A DNA stretch of 64,000 nucleotides from Aurantiochytrium sp. KH105 (taxonomy: Eukaryota; Sar; Bigyra; Thraustochytrida; Thraustochytriidae). Position 1 is the stretch's first letter, and each line of letters starts with the position of its first letter. Shown in pieces: positions 49,164 through 60,600 of the stretch. The notes beneath the pieces are model-generated. The model had not been told where the DNA came from and ran no database searches. It saw only the letters and a program-made list of their open reading frames with translations. A program made the translations under genes and the position numbers. The stretch covers positions 124,001-188,000 of the forward strand of contig BGKB01000023.1 of assembly GCA_003116975.1 (NCBI GenBank), read 5' to 3'.

Positions 49164-50433
49164 GAGCAATCGCAATAAGCCGCTTTTTGGTGCCATAAAT
49201 CTATAATTAATTAGAGCGTAAGCAGGCGATAAAGTAAACAATTGTTTACAAACAATTAATATTTCCGAGCGGCGAAATCGGGCATTCTTTTTTGGACTCA
49301 TTGTCACGGTCCCACCTTGCGTACGATAAAACGTACGATAGCGATGTCTAAGTTTATCCTAGTCTAACGACCACTCGGGTTGCCAGTGCCAGTGAGGAGT
49401 CGAGCAGCACAAGCGACAACTCTGCAATCGCACAAAGAACCTTAACACTGCGGCTGAGGTGCTCAGTTCAAGGCCCGAGCGCCACGAGTTGTACGACGCA
49501 ACCATTGCGCTACCATCCGTACGACGCCACCATTGCGCCACGCCTCTCGAGAGAAGAAAGTCGTCGAAGCTCCCAGCGCCTGCGATGGCGGGATTTGTCG
49601 ACTACAACGCCCTCTTACTTTTCAACGATGATGAGTCTGATGCCATTCTGGAGGCGAATAACCAGGTCTTGCAATCGGTGCTTATGCTTGTCCTTCGGTG
49701 GTTTCAGACTCGGCGCAAGCGCTTTCTGGAGGAGCATGCCCCGCTCAAGCGTCGAGTGCGTTTGAAGAGGGACTTTGCAGGAATTGCTGCACGCTTGCAC
49801 AGCCGCTACTTTGCTCCCAATGCGGACCAGGCCCATTGTTTCGAGAGACGCTTCCGAATTGGCTTGAATAGGTTCGAGACGCTGCTCGAGCGGCTCTGCA
49901 ATGTTGAGAAGGCTTTCCGCGAAAATGGTGACATGTGTGGTCGTCCCGGTATCACTCCTCGCGTCAAACTTTGCGCAATTCTCAAGTGGCTTGGACGCGC
50001 TTTACCGATGGACGAGGCCGCTGAGATGTTTGAGATGGCGGAGTCTACTTTTCGCTCTTATGCTCGCCTTTTCTGCCACACAATGGTAAAACACTTCGAG
50101 AAGGAGTGGATCAAATGGCCTGATGACACAGAAGCCAAAGAAATTGCGGATCTACATTACGCCAAGCATGGTCTTCCAGGCATGCTCGGATCTATTGACT
50201 GCATGCATGTACGTTGGGACCGATGCCCAACAGCGTACCATGGTCAGTTCCAGGGCAAGGCAGGGTACCCGACGCTTGTTCTTGAGGCGGTGGCTGACAC
50301 AAACCTTCGGTTCATGCATGCACACTTCGGAGCTCCGGGCAAGTTCAATGATGTGAATATTTTCAGTTTGAGCAACGTGAGAACACACTTCCTAAACTCG
50401 AGATGGCCAAAGGTGAAGTTTTCCCTTGGTGAA
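49164..50433 (+). mobile_element. PIF/Harbinger DNA transposon, 3'-truncated at an assembly break
   Basis: TTA (49161-49163) followed by GAGCAATCGCAATAAGCC is a plausible 3-bp target duplication and left terminal inverted repeat, as Harbinger elements use TWA duplications and often begin GAGCA. The transposase frame follows, then the sequence breaks at N (50434). I cannot see a matching right terminal repeat before the window ends, so the end and the element size are unproven. Confidence 0.55.
49585..50433 (+). pseudogene. PIF/Harbinger-family transposase (C-terminal catalytic end missing)
   Basis: The 283 codons from the ATG of MAGFVDYNALL resemble the plant-transposon DDE superfamily (PIF/Harbinger). 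A helix-turn-helix-like region (KLCAILKWLGRALPMDEAAE, then ESTFRSYARLFC) precedes GSIDCMHVRWDRCP, which holds the first catalytic Asp, and GAPGKFNDVNIF, which holds the second. The third catalytic acid would lie further on, but the frame hits N at 50434 and then turns into A/G-rich sequence with no similarity. The gene is therefore incomplete here. Whether it is truly truncated or joined wrongly in assembly cannot be decided. The 5' frame is open upstream with non-ATG codons. Confidence 0.8.
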
Positions 50434-50434
50434 N
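50434..50434. other. Single ambiguous base at a probable assembly join
   Basis: One N interrupts the transposase frame right after SLGE. The flank changes abruptly from transposase to a purine-rich simple sequence. Confidence 0.8.
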
Positions 50435-53400
50435 TTACAGGCAGAAAAAAGAAAAAGGGAAGAACGAAAGAACGAGAGAAAGATGGAAAGGCCCGGAAGG
50501 GCTCGCGGGGGCCCGTCCTCGTCTCGCGTTTGTTTGGTTGGTTGCTTGGGATGGCTTGGTTCATCGCTTGAGAGGAAGGGAGGAAGACGGGCGGATTTTT
50601 GCGCACTGCGCCTCCTCATGCTTTTCCTCGTCGCAATCGTCGCCCTTCCTCATCGTCAGCGGCTAGAGCGAGAGCTGGCGCACTCACTCGCGGCCTCGGC
50701 CACGTCTCTGCGTCAAGTCACTCATTCTCGCTTTCCTTTCCCGCCTCTCGTCTCTATTCGCCCTTTCCCACCAACGGATCGCAGTCTCCATCGCCACGCC
50801 ACTGATGGACTCCGCTGCCCTGACAAAGCAACATCACGACGCGATCCCCGCCGCTCCTGCGCGTCGTTTATCCCCGCTCGAGATCGCCAAGCGCCCACTT
50901 GCGAAGCTCGAAAATCCGCGCGCCAGACGCATAAGAGCACGAAGCATCGAACGTCAGCTAGCTGCGGCCAGAGCAGAGCCGAGAAGAGCCGAGCAAGGCG
51001 GAGCCGAGCCTGGGCTCGCTTCCCGCGGCAGTCGCGAGTCGGTGCGCCGCGACCCGCCGCCGATCATTCTGCGCAGGACCCCTTCCACGCCGGCCTCCTA
51101 GGCTTTTCCCCTACGAGAGGAGACCTGATCAACCAACCACCCACTCCCAATCACTGTCAATCATCCGCCAATCGACTGCGAACTCGATGCCTCAGTCATC
51201 GATGTGTCGCTGCCAAGCAAACAAACAAGACAGAAACCGTGCGACTCCTCCCTCGCTCGCGTCCTTGCTTCCTGCGACGCGACCGATCGCGGCGCGGCGC
51301 GGTACGGCTCGACCCGCACCGCTTCTTGTCTTGTCACAGCGCATCCCATCCCATTTCCTCGCGCACGTGCTCGCGTACGTGCGTGCGTGCGTGGGCCTCT
51401 TCAAGTTCAATTCGTGCGGCCAGTGCTTTTTGCTTATTTCTGATCAATTCGAGGAGGAGGGCGCCGACGATGAAGGAGAGACTCTGTCTCAAAAATCTTT
51501 CAAATAAACAGAAAGAAAGAAGAAAAGAAATCTAAAGCGCTACTTGGAAGTAGGGTCGGTCGCTGCGCCATCGGCTCGTTGGAAGCTGCGTTTGGAAGCT
51601 AAGACACCCACTCCGATACTTACTTTTGCGGACACGGTCTCCCCGCGCGGTGGCCACTTCTGCTCGCCACGCCAAGCAAGGTAAGCAAGCCAAGCTCGCA
51701 GCCTGCCTCACCTTGTCTTGCCTTGCCTTGCCTTGCCGCCTGCGCTCGCTTGCTGCGCACGCGGGCGGGCACGAGAGAGAGGGAGAGGGAGAGAGAGCTG
51801 TCAGCGGCACGGCGCGTTCTCTCTCGGTGCTGGCACCCGGCCGTGGCTCTTGTGGCGGCCCGGAAGGCTTTCGTGTAGGTAGGAGGGTAGATAAGCAAGC
51901 GTTGATTGGTCGCCCTAACGTTCGCTCGATTCTTCATCTCGTCTACCTCGCGGAGCTTGCAGCACGGTCCCGCCTCGCGAGCCTAGACACCTCGCCTTGT
52001 CCAGCGTCAATAAATGGGCGCACGCCACGGCCGACCTCCCTCGCCGTCGGTTGCGCGTCTCGGCCGACGGTGGTGCGTCTTCGCATGCGGCAATTCTTTG
52101 CACCCCCATCTGCGCTGGCGCCCACGTCAGCCAGCGGCTCTCTCCAGCCTCGCGCGCGCGGGAGGGTGCGAATGCGGAAGGCGAGAGACCTTTCTGATAG
52201 AGCCACGACGCTGCCGCCAACTCCGCCGACGACGATGAGAGGAGGAGGACCAACGATGACGAGGACGAAAGGGGGAGGGAGGGCCAGTCAGCTAGATCCC
52301 CAGCGAGCTAGAAGCATTTACTGTTAGGACCAACCAGACAAAGGAGCACCGGATTCTTGCGGTGCTTTGGCCTCTCGAATCTCGATGTAGCAACACCAAC
52401 ACCAACTTGAACGCCGAGCGTTAAACGACCATCCAACCTCCTCCCCCCTCCCAGATCTCTCTCGCGACTGCGCCCGCGGCTGCGACCGATCCGCGCCCGC
52501 GCGCTACGAGCAGTCACGCCCGCGCTCCGCCGCTCCGCCCCTTTCCGCGCCCGCGCGAGCGAGAGCCTGGAGCGCGTCGCCTTTTTCGCTCCCTCAAATT
52601 TCCTCTTTTCCGCGGCCTCGAAAGGAAGGAAGTGAGCGTGAAAGACCCGCGCAGGACACCCCGCCACTAACAGTAGCGGCCTCTAACGTTCATAGCTGCG
52701 ACGCTCCAGCCTCGCCCCGCGCGCATACCGCCGCGCGCCCGAGCCTGGATTGCTCGCGCGGGGCGGCGGCAGCGGGGCGGGGCGGGGCTGCACCGGCCCG
52801 CGCTCGTGCGCGCAGGCCCTCGCCGCGGGAGCGTGCGAGCGTCTGCGTGTCGCCACCGATGGCGGGACAGATGGCGGCACGGGGAGATGGACGGGCGAAT
52901 AGAGGAGTCGAGCGATCGCGGCGGCTCTTTTCCGTCTTTCTGGAAAGATAGACATAGGGGGTGGGGGGGGGATGGGGAGAGGCGCGAATGAGTTGGAGGC
53001 GAGGCGTGTAGCCTTGCTGGCGCCGAATGGGCAGCCCGGCAGAGGGTCTCGGGCACCCACGGCGGCCTGCGGAAGGCAGAATGATGGCGGTCATTCAAAC
53101 GATCTGACGTTATGAATCAAAGCTAGGCTCGCAAAGACTTGGCGCGGACAGCCACCATAGCCAGCTCTTTACTTTTTTGCAACAGCCAAACAGCAGCAAA
53201 AACATTTCATCTCGCGGTCAGTTGCTTGGTGGGCCAGCTTGCTCGCTGGCTCGGAAGTAAGCCAGCTAGATCACGGGCGCTTCGCTGCGTGGTGTGGGCG
53301 ACGCGACATAGACTGACCGTTGCGAGAGAAAGGCCAGACAGGGGGGCGAGGCAGAGCTCTACATACGAGATTCAAGTCACGAAAGATTTACGCTCCATGG

Positions 53401-56029
53401 ATATAATTCAAACCGCCTCCACAGCTTTTTTTTTCGACCATTCTCTCTCCCTCCGTCCCTCCCTCCCACCCTGACTTTCCGAACCAACGCAGCAACGGCC
53501 AAGCCTTAGCCCCGCTCCGCTCCAAGGCAGCCCGTCAGCAGCTGCAGCCAGCCGGCCAGCGCGGCGCGCCCGACGCGCGGCCTCGCGTGCGTCGCGCTCC
53601 AACCCTGCCGTGCCGTTCGCAGAGGCGGTGCAGGCTGTGCGAGCTGCAGCTGCATCTGCTGGGAGTGACCACGCTGCGGCGCGCTGTGGGAAGAAAACGA
53701 AGAAAGGAAGAGGAAAGCAAACAAGGGCTAGACCGAAGAGGAAGGCCAAGCCCAAGGGAAGCCAAGCCAAGCCCAACCATGGCAACTTGAACCCAGGCGC
53801 AGCCAGCAAGGCGCTTCCTGCTACGCCCGAGCTCGACGCGCGTGCAGGGCGCGGGCCCTTCCGGGCCAGGAGGCGCCCGAGTTGGCCACGCGATGTTCGC
53901 AACGCAGGAGGCAGCCCGGCATCGTGTCCGTGTCGACCGGTCGACGGACCGATAGAGCGACCAACCGACAGCGACAGCCTGACAGCCTGACGAGCAGGAG
54001 AATGGGCTGCAGGCGCGACCGACCTACCGATCATCTTGAAGACAATGGAGCAGGAGCGACGACGGCGCGCAGTCGTCGCGACCCTCTAGTTGCGTCGAGG
54101 CGGATTGCAGCCTGCAGCAGCAGCCAGCTTACGGACAGGAGCCGTCATGATAGTCGCCAGAAAAAGTCAGAGAATTATTAAAATTTTAAGCGGACGATGG
54201 GTCAAACAGAGACGAAGCCTACGTATCTGCAGCCAGCTGCGGCCTGTCCCCCTCGTCAAAGGGATCGTTTGTCCCGCCTGCAGCTGGCTGGCTGGCGGTC
54301 GCCACTGGCCGCGCGAAAGACCGTGAGCACGAGAATCCTGGCGTTTTCGCCACTATCCTGTCAGTCAATAAGTCAAACTAACCATTCACACACGGACAGC
54401 GACCAGCCAGGTCTTTCTTTTCCTTTCGTTCTCTTTCGAGTTCAATCCCTCTTTCATATCCTTCTCTATTCTCTCTGTCTTTCACCCTTCAATTTTTTCG
54501 CTCGCCCCCTCTTGGACCTGCCCCTGCCCCGCCTGCCTACGCAGATCTCTCTACCTCGTGCCAGTCGCCGTCGCCCGATCGAAGCGCCTGCGCGTGCCTG
54601 GCCAGAGAAAAGCTCCGGGCGCAAAGGCCCGGCGGCCCCGCCTCACATCAGCCAGTAGAAGCGAGTGACCTGACAGCCAGCCAGCCCTCGCGTGCACGGC
54701 AAAAGGAAGCAAGAAAAGGGGAAGGGAATCAATGGGCCTGCTTGCAAACAGTAAAAACCAATCCTACGAAAGACCCGGTGCGAGTGCACCTGCCTGGCTC
54801 CTAGCATGAGGGGCAGGCTGGCTGCGGGACGGGGGAGGGGCGGCCCCCTTCCTTACTTACTTACTTTCTTCCACTGCTTGCTTACTTCCTATATCCACCA
54901 TGGACGGGCAAAGTCTCCAACTGCGGTTCTGGTGAGGTGAGGGCCCAAGCGGGTGTGGGGGGGAGGGAAGGGGCAAGGGGGAGGACTCGCCTCTTTCTTG
55001 CTTGCTTTCTTTCCTTTCCTTCTTTCTTTTCTGGAGTGAAGAATTTGAACGAGCACGTGCGGAGCGCGCGCGAAAGGGTGACGATAGGAGGCACAAAGGG
55101 ACGGGACGGCGTCATAGAAGCTAGCCGCCCTCCCGCTCGCCCGGTTGGTCGACTGATCGACCGTTGGCAATTGCTCGCTCGCTCGAACCAGGATCTAGAA
55201 GCAAGCAAGCTCGAAAAAAACCAACCGGCAACTGCAATGGCAATCAAGCCGGGCAGGTTGCAACAGCAACTTGGAGGAATATGCCATGGGTGGCCACTTT
55301 CGGCGCGCGTCCGAGTCTGTCTTGCTCGACAGGCTTGAGACCCGGAGCTGGAGGGCCCTTTCTAGGTGTCTGTCTATCCAAGCTGGACGGATGGCTGGTC
55401 GGTCGGTTGGCTTTGCAAGTACCGCGGACGGTTGGACAACACCTGCCCATCCGTGCTAGCATTGCTTGGCTTATTTTTGCACTTCGCTGGGCTTGGTTTG
55501 GCGCTTGTGTTGTCGCTTGGTTTGCAATCCGGCTCTTCTTGGCGCGGGAAACCTCGCCAAGGGTACCCGCTCGGATGTGAGAGCCGTGCGCCGGAAGACT
55601 GCGACGGCCGCGACGCCGCGTTTTCGGGTCCGCGCTGCTACCCGAAGGCACATTCTGGCGGCTGAAACTTGCTTGTTTGGACCGAAAGTAGCCAAGTGGA
55701 CGCGGCCGGCCCCGGCTTTCTCAACGTACGCGCGAGCCAAGAAAGATAATAAGGGAGAAAAAAACGGGAGAAAGCGAGCTGCAGCAGCCGGCGAGAACCA
55801 AAGTGCCGGCAGAAGGTAAACGTGCGGCCGGCCACAAGTTTTTCAAGAAGATTTTCTTCATGCTGAAGTTGCAGTCGGTCGGTCGGTTAGTCGGTTGGTC
55901 GGTCGACCGGCCAGGCAGCCAGATGCTTGAAAACAAAAAGTAGCAACGAACCACCGGCCGGCGGCCGGCAATCTGTCCGAGTCCTTTGTTGATCTTGCGG
56001 TTCACTATTGTGGCAAGATATCTCATCTC

Positions 56030-56072
56030 ATTTCATTTCATTTCATTTCATTTCACTTCATGCATGCATGCA
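56030..56072 (+). repeat. (TTTCA)n followed by (ATGC)n
   Basis: About six TTTCA units (with CATTT phase) run into ATGCATGCATGC. Confidence 0.85.
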
Positions 56073-57355
56073 GGAAAAGACTTGAAAGCCTAGGCTTGAA
56101 GAGCCGGCCTTGTCCTGCTCTGCTCTGCTCTTTTCTGTCATGTCAAACCTTCGCTTTTTTTCTCGAGATAGGCACTCGCGACCGTTCAGTTAGTGCTTGC
56201 TTGGCTCTCTCACGTCCGTCGTCAGCCAAGCAAAAAGGTTAAATGAAGTCGGTAAAGAAACGAAGAAGGCCTCGCTGCCCGTCTGGCTGGCATTTCCCAA
56301 GACTGCGTGCCACGCCGTTCAGGACACGTCCCGGAGAGGGAGCACGGATGTCGGAGACAGACGCGAGCGGGCCCGGGCCGTCCGTCCCTCGCGTCGCTCC
56401 CGCACCTGCGTCCCTCATCCCTCCATGCATCCATCCCGCGGCCTGACCATCCTATCCTCCTTCCTCTTCCTGCCCTCCCTCCACTTGCTCCGCCGCGCTC
56501 CGAAGGCGCGCCTCGCCCCGCGAGCTCCGCGGCGCGGAATCTCCACAGTGCGCTTGCTGCTGCTTCCGGGCAAAGCGGCGCGCCGCAGCTAGCTGGAGCT
56601 ACGCGAGCTCTCCGCAGCCGCGCAGCTCGCTCGTCTTGGCTCGGTCCGGGTTCGGACGCCGGGCGGTCGAAGTCCTCTAGAGGCTGACCCTGGCTCGGGG
56701 CGCCTGCGCTGCGTGCAAGCGATTGAATCCATCCTCTGTGCGAGGCCGCACTAGGCCGCATTATTGATCGATCGATCGATCGGAGTCGGGCGCCCGCCGC
56801 TGTACGGGGCGGGTCGGCGCTAGCGAGCACGGTGTCCCTGAAATGGAGCGGGGAAGCGTTCTCTCTGCAGCTGGCGGCGGCCCGTGAATGGCGTGTCGGG
56901 CCCGCGCGGAATCGAGTCGCGCGAGCCATAGTCGAAAAAACTTGAAAAGGCCTGAAAGGATGAATGAAAGAAAGAAAATGAATGAATGAAGCAGCCAGCT
57001 GCAGGGAGCGACGCAACGTACCGGGTCGGTCGGTGGAAGACCCTACCGGGCGGGCTGGGGCTGGCTGGCAATTTTGAAAGACCACAGCCCACAGTTGCTT
57101 CGCGATGGCTTGGCTTGGCTTGGCTTGGTTTCGGACTTGGCCTTTTGGGCTTGGTTCTTGTTTGTCATTCGTTCCCTTTTCTTTTCGCTACCGCGTGGTC
57201 GCATGGCAGCGTGGCCACCGGGGGGGGGGGGAGACTATTGCCCCTGGTGGCTGTTGCAAGCCAGTTTCGGCAGAGAGTACTGACCGCGAAGCGACATCTG
57301 CGGGACAGACAGGCTGAGGCTTTCTTTCCTTTTTTTTTCCTTGTTTCTTTCATCG

Positions 57356-57604
57356 ATTCGTTCGTTCGTTCGTTCGTTCGCTCGCTCGCTCGCTCGTTCA
57401 TTTGTTCGCTCATTCTTCCTTTCTTCTATTCATCCTCATTCATTCATACATTTATTCTTTCATATCTGCCATTCTTCGTGCGATCGATTCTCCGAATGTT
57501 TCTTTCCTTTTAGGTTTGTTCGTTTTGATCGATCGAACGATTAATCGATTAATCTCTCGTTCATTCATTCGTTCGTTCGTTCGTTCGTTCGTTCGTTCGT
57601 TCAT
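57356..57604 (+). repeat. TTCG/GTTC tetranucleotide cluster
   Basis: Two blocks of CGTT repeats (57358-57402 and 57563-57604) enclose CATT-rich and GATCGATT sequence. They likely arose by slippage. Confidence 0.8.
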
Positions 57605-60600
57605 TTTCTTTTTCGTTTTCTTTACTTCTACTAGCCCTGCCTTGCCTTGCCAACCAACCGCGGCAAGCAAGACATGAAATGAGACGGGGCTGACTGTTCC
57701 TATGTCGCTTGCAGCCACCCCTGACCGCAGCCGCCACGTCGTCATGCAGACGCGATTCTGTGCAGCCGAACTTTTTCGCAGCTCTTCCAGGCTGCGTCCG
57801 TCCGCATCCCGTCGCACGGACGCTTTTCCTCCTCAGCTTCGCTATCGGGGAGTCAAGACGCGCTCGTTCGTTCGCTCGCTTATCCGCAATTCAAGTTCCG
57901 CCCGTAAGACGGTGGCCACCTTTTCCTTCCCTCAGGTTCCCCCCTTTTTCTTCTTCCTGACTGTAGTGCGTCCCGCATCTATCTTTCATTCTTTCTTTCT
58001 TACTTTCTTTCTTTGACATTTCTTTGCTTCGCCGGTTTGTATAAAACCTTTCTTTTTTTGACGCTTTTACCCTCTTTGCTTCCGTTTTCTTTTTGATTGA
58101 TCTTTCGCAAGCTCGGGACGCAGGTGCGGTGGCAGGCTGCCAAAAAAGAGGTTGCCTGCTTGGAGGCTTTGATCGCTTGCGCACTACCGGCTCGCCGGGC
58201 GGTTGCTTGTAGCGAACATGCGTGCGTGCGAACGTTCGTTCTTGCTGCGCCGGGACGCCGCTCATCTCGCCTCATTAAAAATCGAATTGCACCTCATCTC
58301 ATCTCATCTTCCACAACGGTCCACCACCACTGCGAACCGATAAATGGGCCACCCGCTTCTGGCACCACCTCTCTCGCCCACCACCACAACACACGACGGC
58401 GAGACGCGACGCGGCGCGGCGCGACGCGATGCAAGTGCACGCCGCCGCCAGGGACGCCTCGCTCACAGCCTTGAGCACTCTGCGCCATGCAAGCAAGGCG
58501 AGCAAGCAAGCAAGCAAGCGCAGAGAAAGCAAGCGCAGAGCAAGCAAGCGCAGAGAAAGCGGCCCGGCCCCGCAAGACGCCGGCTGCGGCGCTGCTTCTC
58601 TTGGTCGCCTTGCTTCCCTCGCTGGCCGTGCTGCTGCTTGCGCGAGCTTGGCCGGGGGGGGAGGCAAAGCAAGCTGGCTTGTGCGATTGCAAGCAGCTTT
58701 GTACTCGCAGTGCCGGCCGCCCCTGCGCCGAACTGAGTGACACGAGTGACGCGATTGACGCGGTCGCGTGATGAGCGTGGTGTGCGCTTTGCATGAATCG
58801 GTCAACAAATCGGTCGAACAACTTGAAACAAATGCACGCTGACATGCATTCGACTCGAAAGCGGCCGCGACTCGATCCTCGCCGCCGGCGAGTCGCCCTC
58901 AACCTTCGGGGAGGTCCCCCCACGGGTCCCGAGAAGCCTCTCGCTCGAGCTCGGGAATGGGATTGGGTCCCGATCGGGCGTGTTTCAAGCGAGAGCCTCG
59001 CGCGACCGGATGCGAGTGATTTGGCTGCGCTCGGCTTGAGTCGAGCCGACTTGGCTGGACTTGACTTGACTCGTCTCGACTCGCTGGTCTTGACTCGATT
59101 CCCTCGAGCCCACCAACCAAGCGAACCAACCACCCACCAACCCAGCCAACCATCGCGCCGCGCCGCTTTTTCCTTTTCTGTCGCCCGGTAACGCGACGTG
59201 ATGGCTTCCTGGTCTCTGCGCGTCTATTCCTTCTTTCCACACGTCCGTTCTCCAGACTTTCCTCCCGCGTAGACGCTCGCTTGCCTGCCTCAAGTGTGTT
59301 CTTGAGCGCAAGTTTTTCCTTCTGGCTGCTGGGCGGTCGATCTGGAGGCAGCGTTACCCCGCGCAGCGCGTGCTGTGCGTGCGGTGGCGGCTCTCATTCC
59401 TCCATTCATTCTTTGTTCATTCTTTCCCTTCTTTCCCTTCTTTCCCTTCTTTCTGTCGCGCGCCGTGCCTCCGTGCCCTCACTTATCTCAAGAAAGCCGT
59501 CCCTGCCTTTTCCTGCCCCCTCCCTCGTGCTTGCACGCATACCGCCGCGCGGCCTGGCGCTCCCGCGCGAGGCCCTCGTCGCGCCGCGGCGAGGCGTCGG
59601 AAACCGCGCAGCTCCCCCCATTTCGCGCCACCTCGGCTCGCTTCCGGGCGTCATTCAAGTAAACGATGGAAGTCCCTGCTTTCCCCAAACGGTCTTTCAC
59701 GCGCGCAGTGGCCGCCTCCGGCAAGATAGAATACGTGAAAAAGTAGAAGTGAGTAGCGTTAGTGGCCGTCAAACAGATCGGCGCAGAGGATGCGTGCATT
59801 CATGTCATTCCTTCCTCCTCGCCAAGTCCAGCGGTCGATCGATCGAGTGATTGCTCTTTCGAAGGATCGATTGCTTGAACGATGGACACGTCGGTCGGTC
59901 GGTCGGGGGCTTGCTTAGAACTTGCTCGAGGCTTGCTTCCGTTCTCTTGCTCGCGCACCGAGAGTGGGTGACGAGGCTAGACGCGCTAGCCCTCAAATGC
60001 CGCGACGGCTGCTTCGTTTCGCCCGCCTTCTCGCGTGATTCCCGCCCCGTGCTGGACAAGGCGAGGCGGAGAAGACACGCAAGCGAGCGACCGCGGCAGC
60101 CCGAGGCAAGCAGGCAGGTAGGTAGGCAGGCCCTCGTCGACGGCTGATCGGAGGCAGCGCAGGGCGGCCACTGGTCACTCTTCCGCACCGCGTGGGTTGC
60201 TTCGTGATAATCGCGCGGAGCCCGGGGAGGAGGGAGGGAGAGGCGCGGGCGAGGGTTGGCGGCCCGGGAGCAGCCCGCAGCTGCACTGCGTGCGTGCGCG
60301 CCGCACCCTGGCACGAAGCGAAGTTCGTTTCTCAAGCAAGCAAGCAAGCAAGCAAGCGAGTAAGAAAGCAAACGGGAGGCATGCAGACAAGCGCGGCAAG
60401 AATGGGAGGGAGGCGAGCGAGGTCGGGCACGTTAAAAATGCAGCGGTACGGAGCGCAACGGCCGAGCCGGCTTTCTCTCGCAGTGTGCGCACTCCCAGTG
60501 AAAGAAAAATAGGAAAAAAGAAAGAATGAATGAAAAAGGATTAAAAGTTTTTCTATTCCGAAATTGTAAAAAGTCTTTTTTTTTTAATTAAAGGAGGGTA

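Noticed and set aside
56222..57085. 287-codon minus-strand frame
   Set aside because: Arg/Ala/Ser/Pro-rich with no domain; inside the desert.
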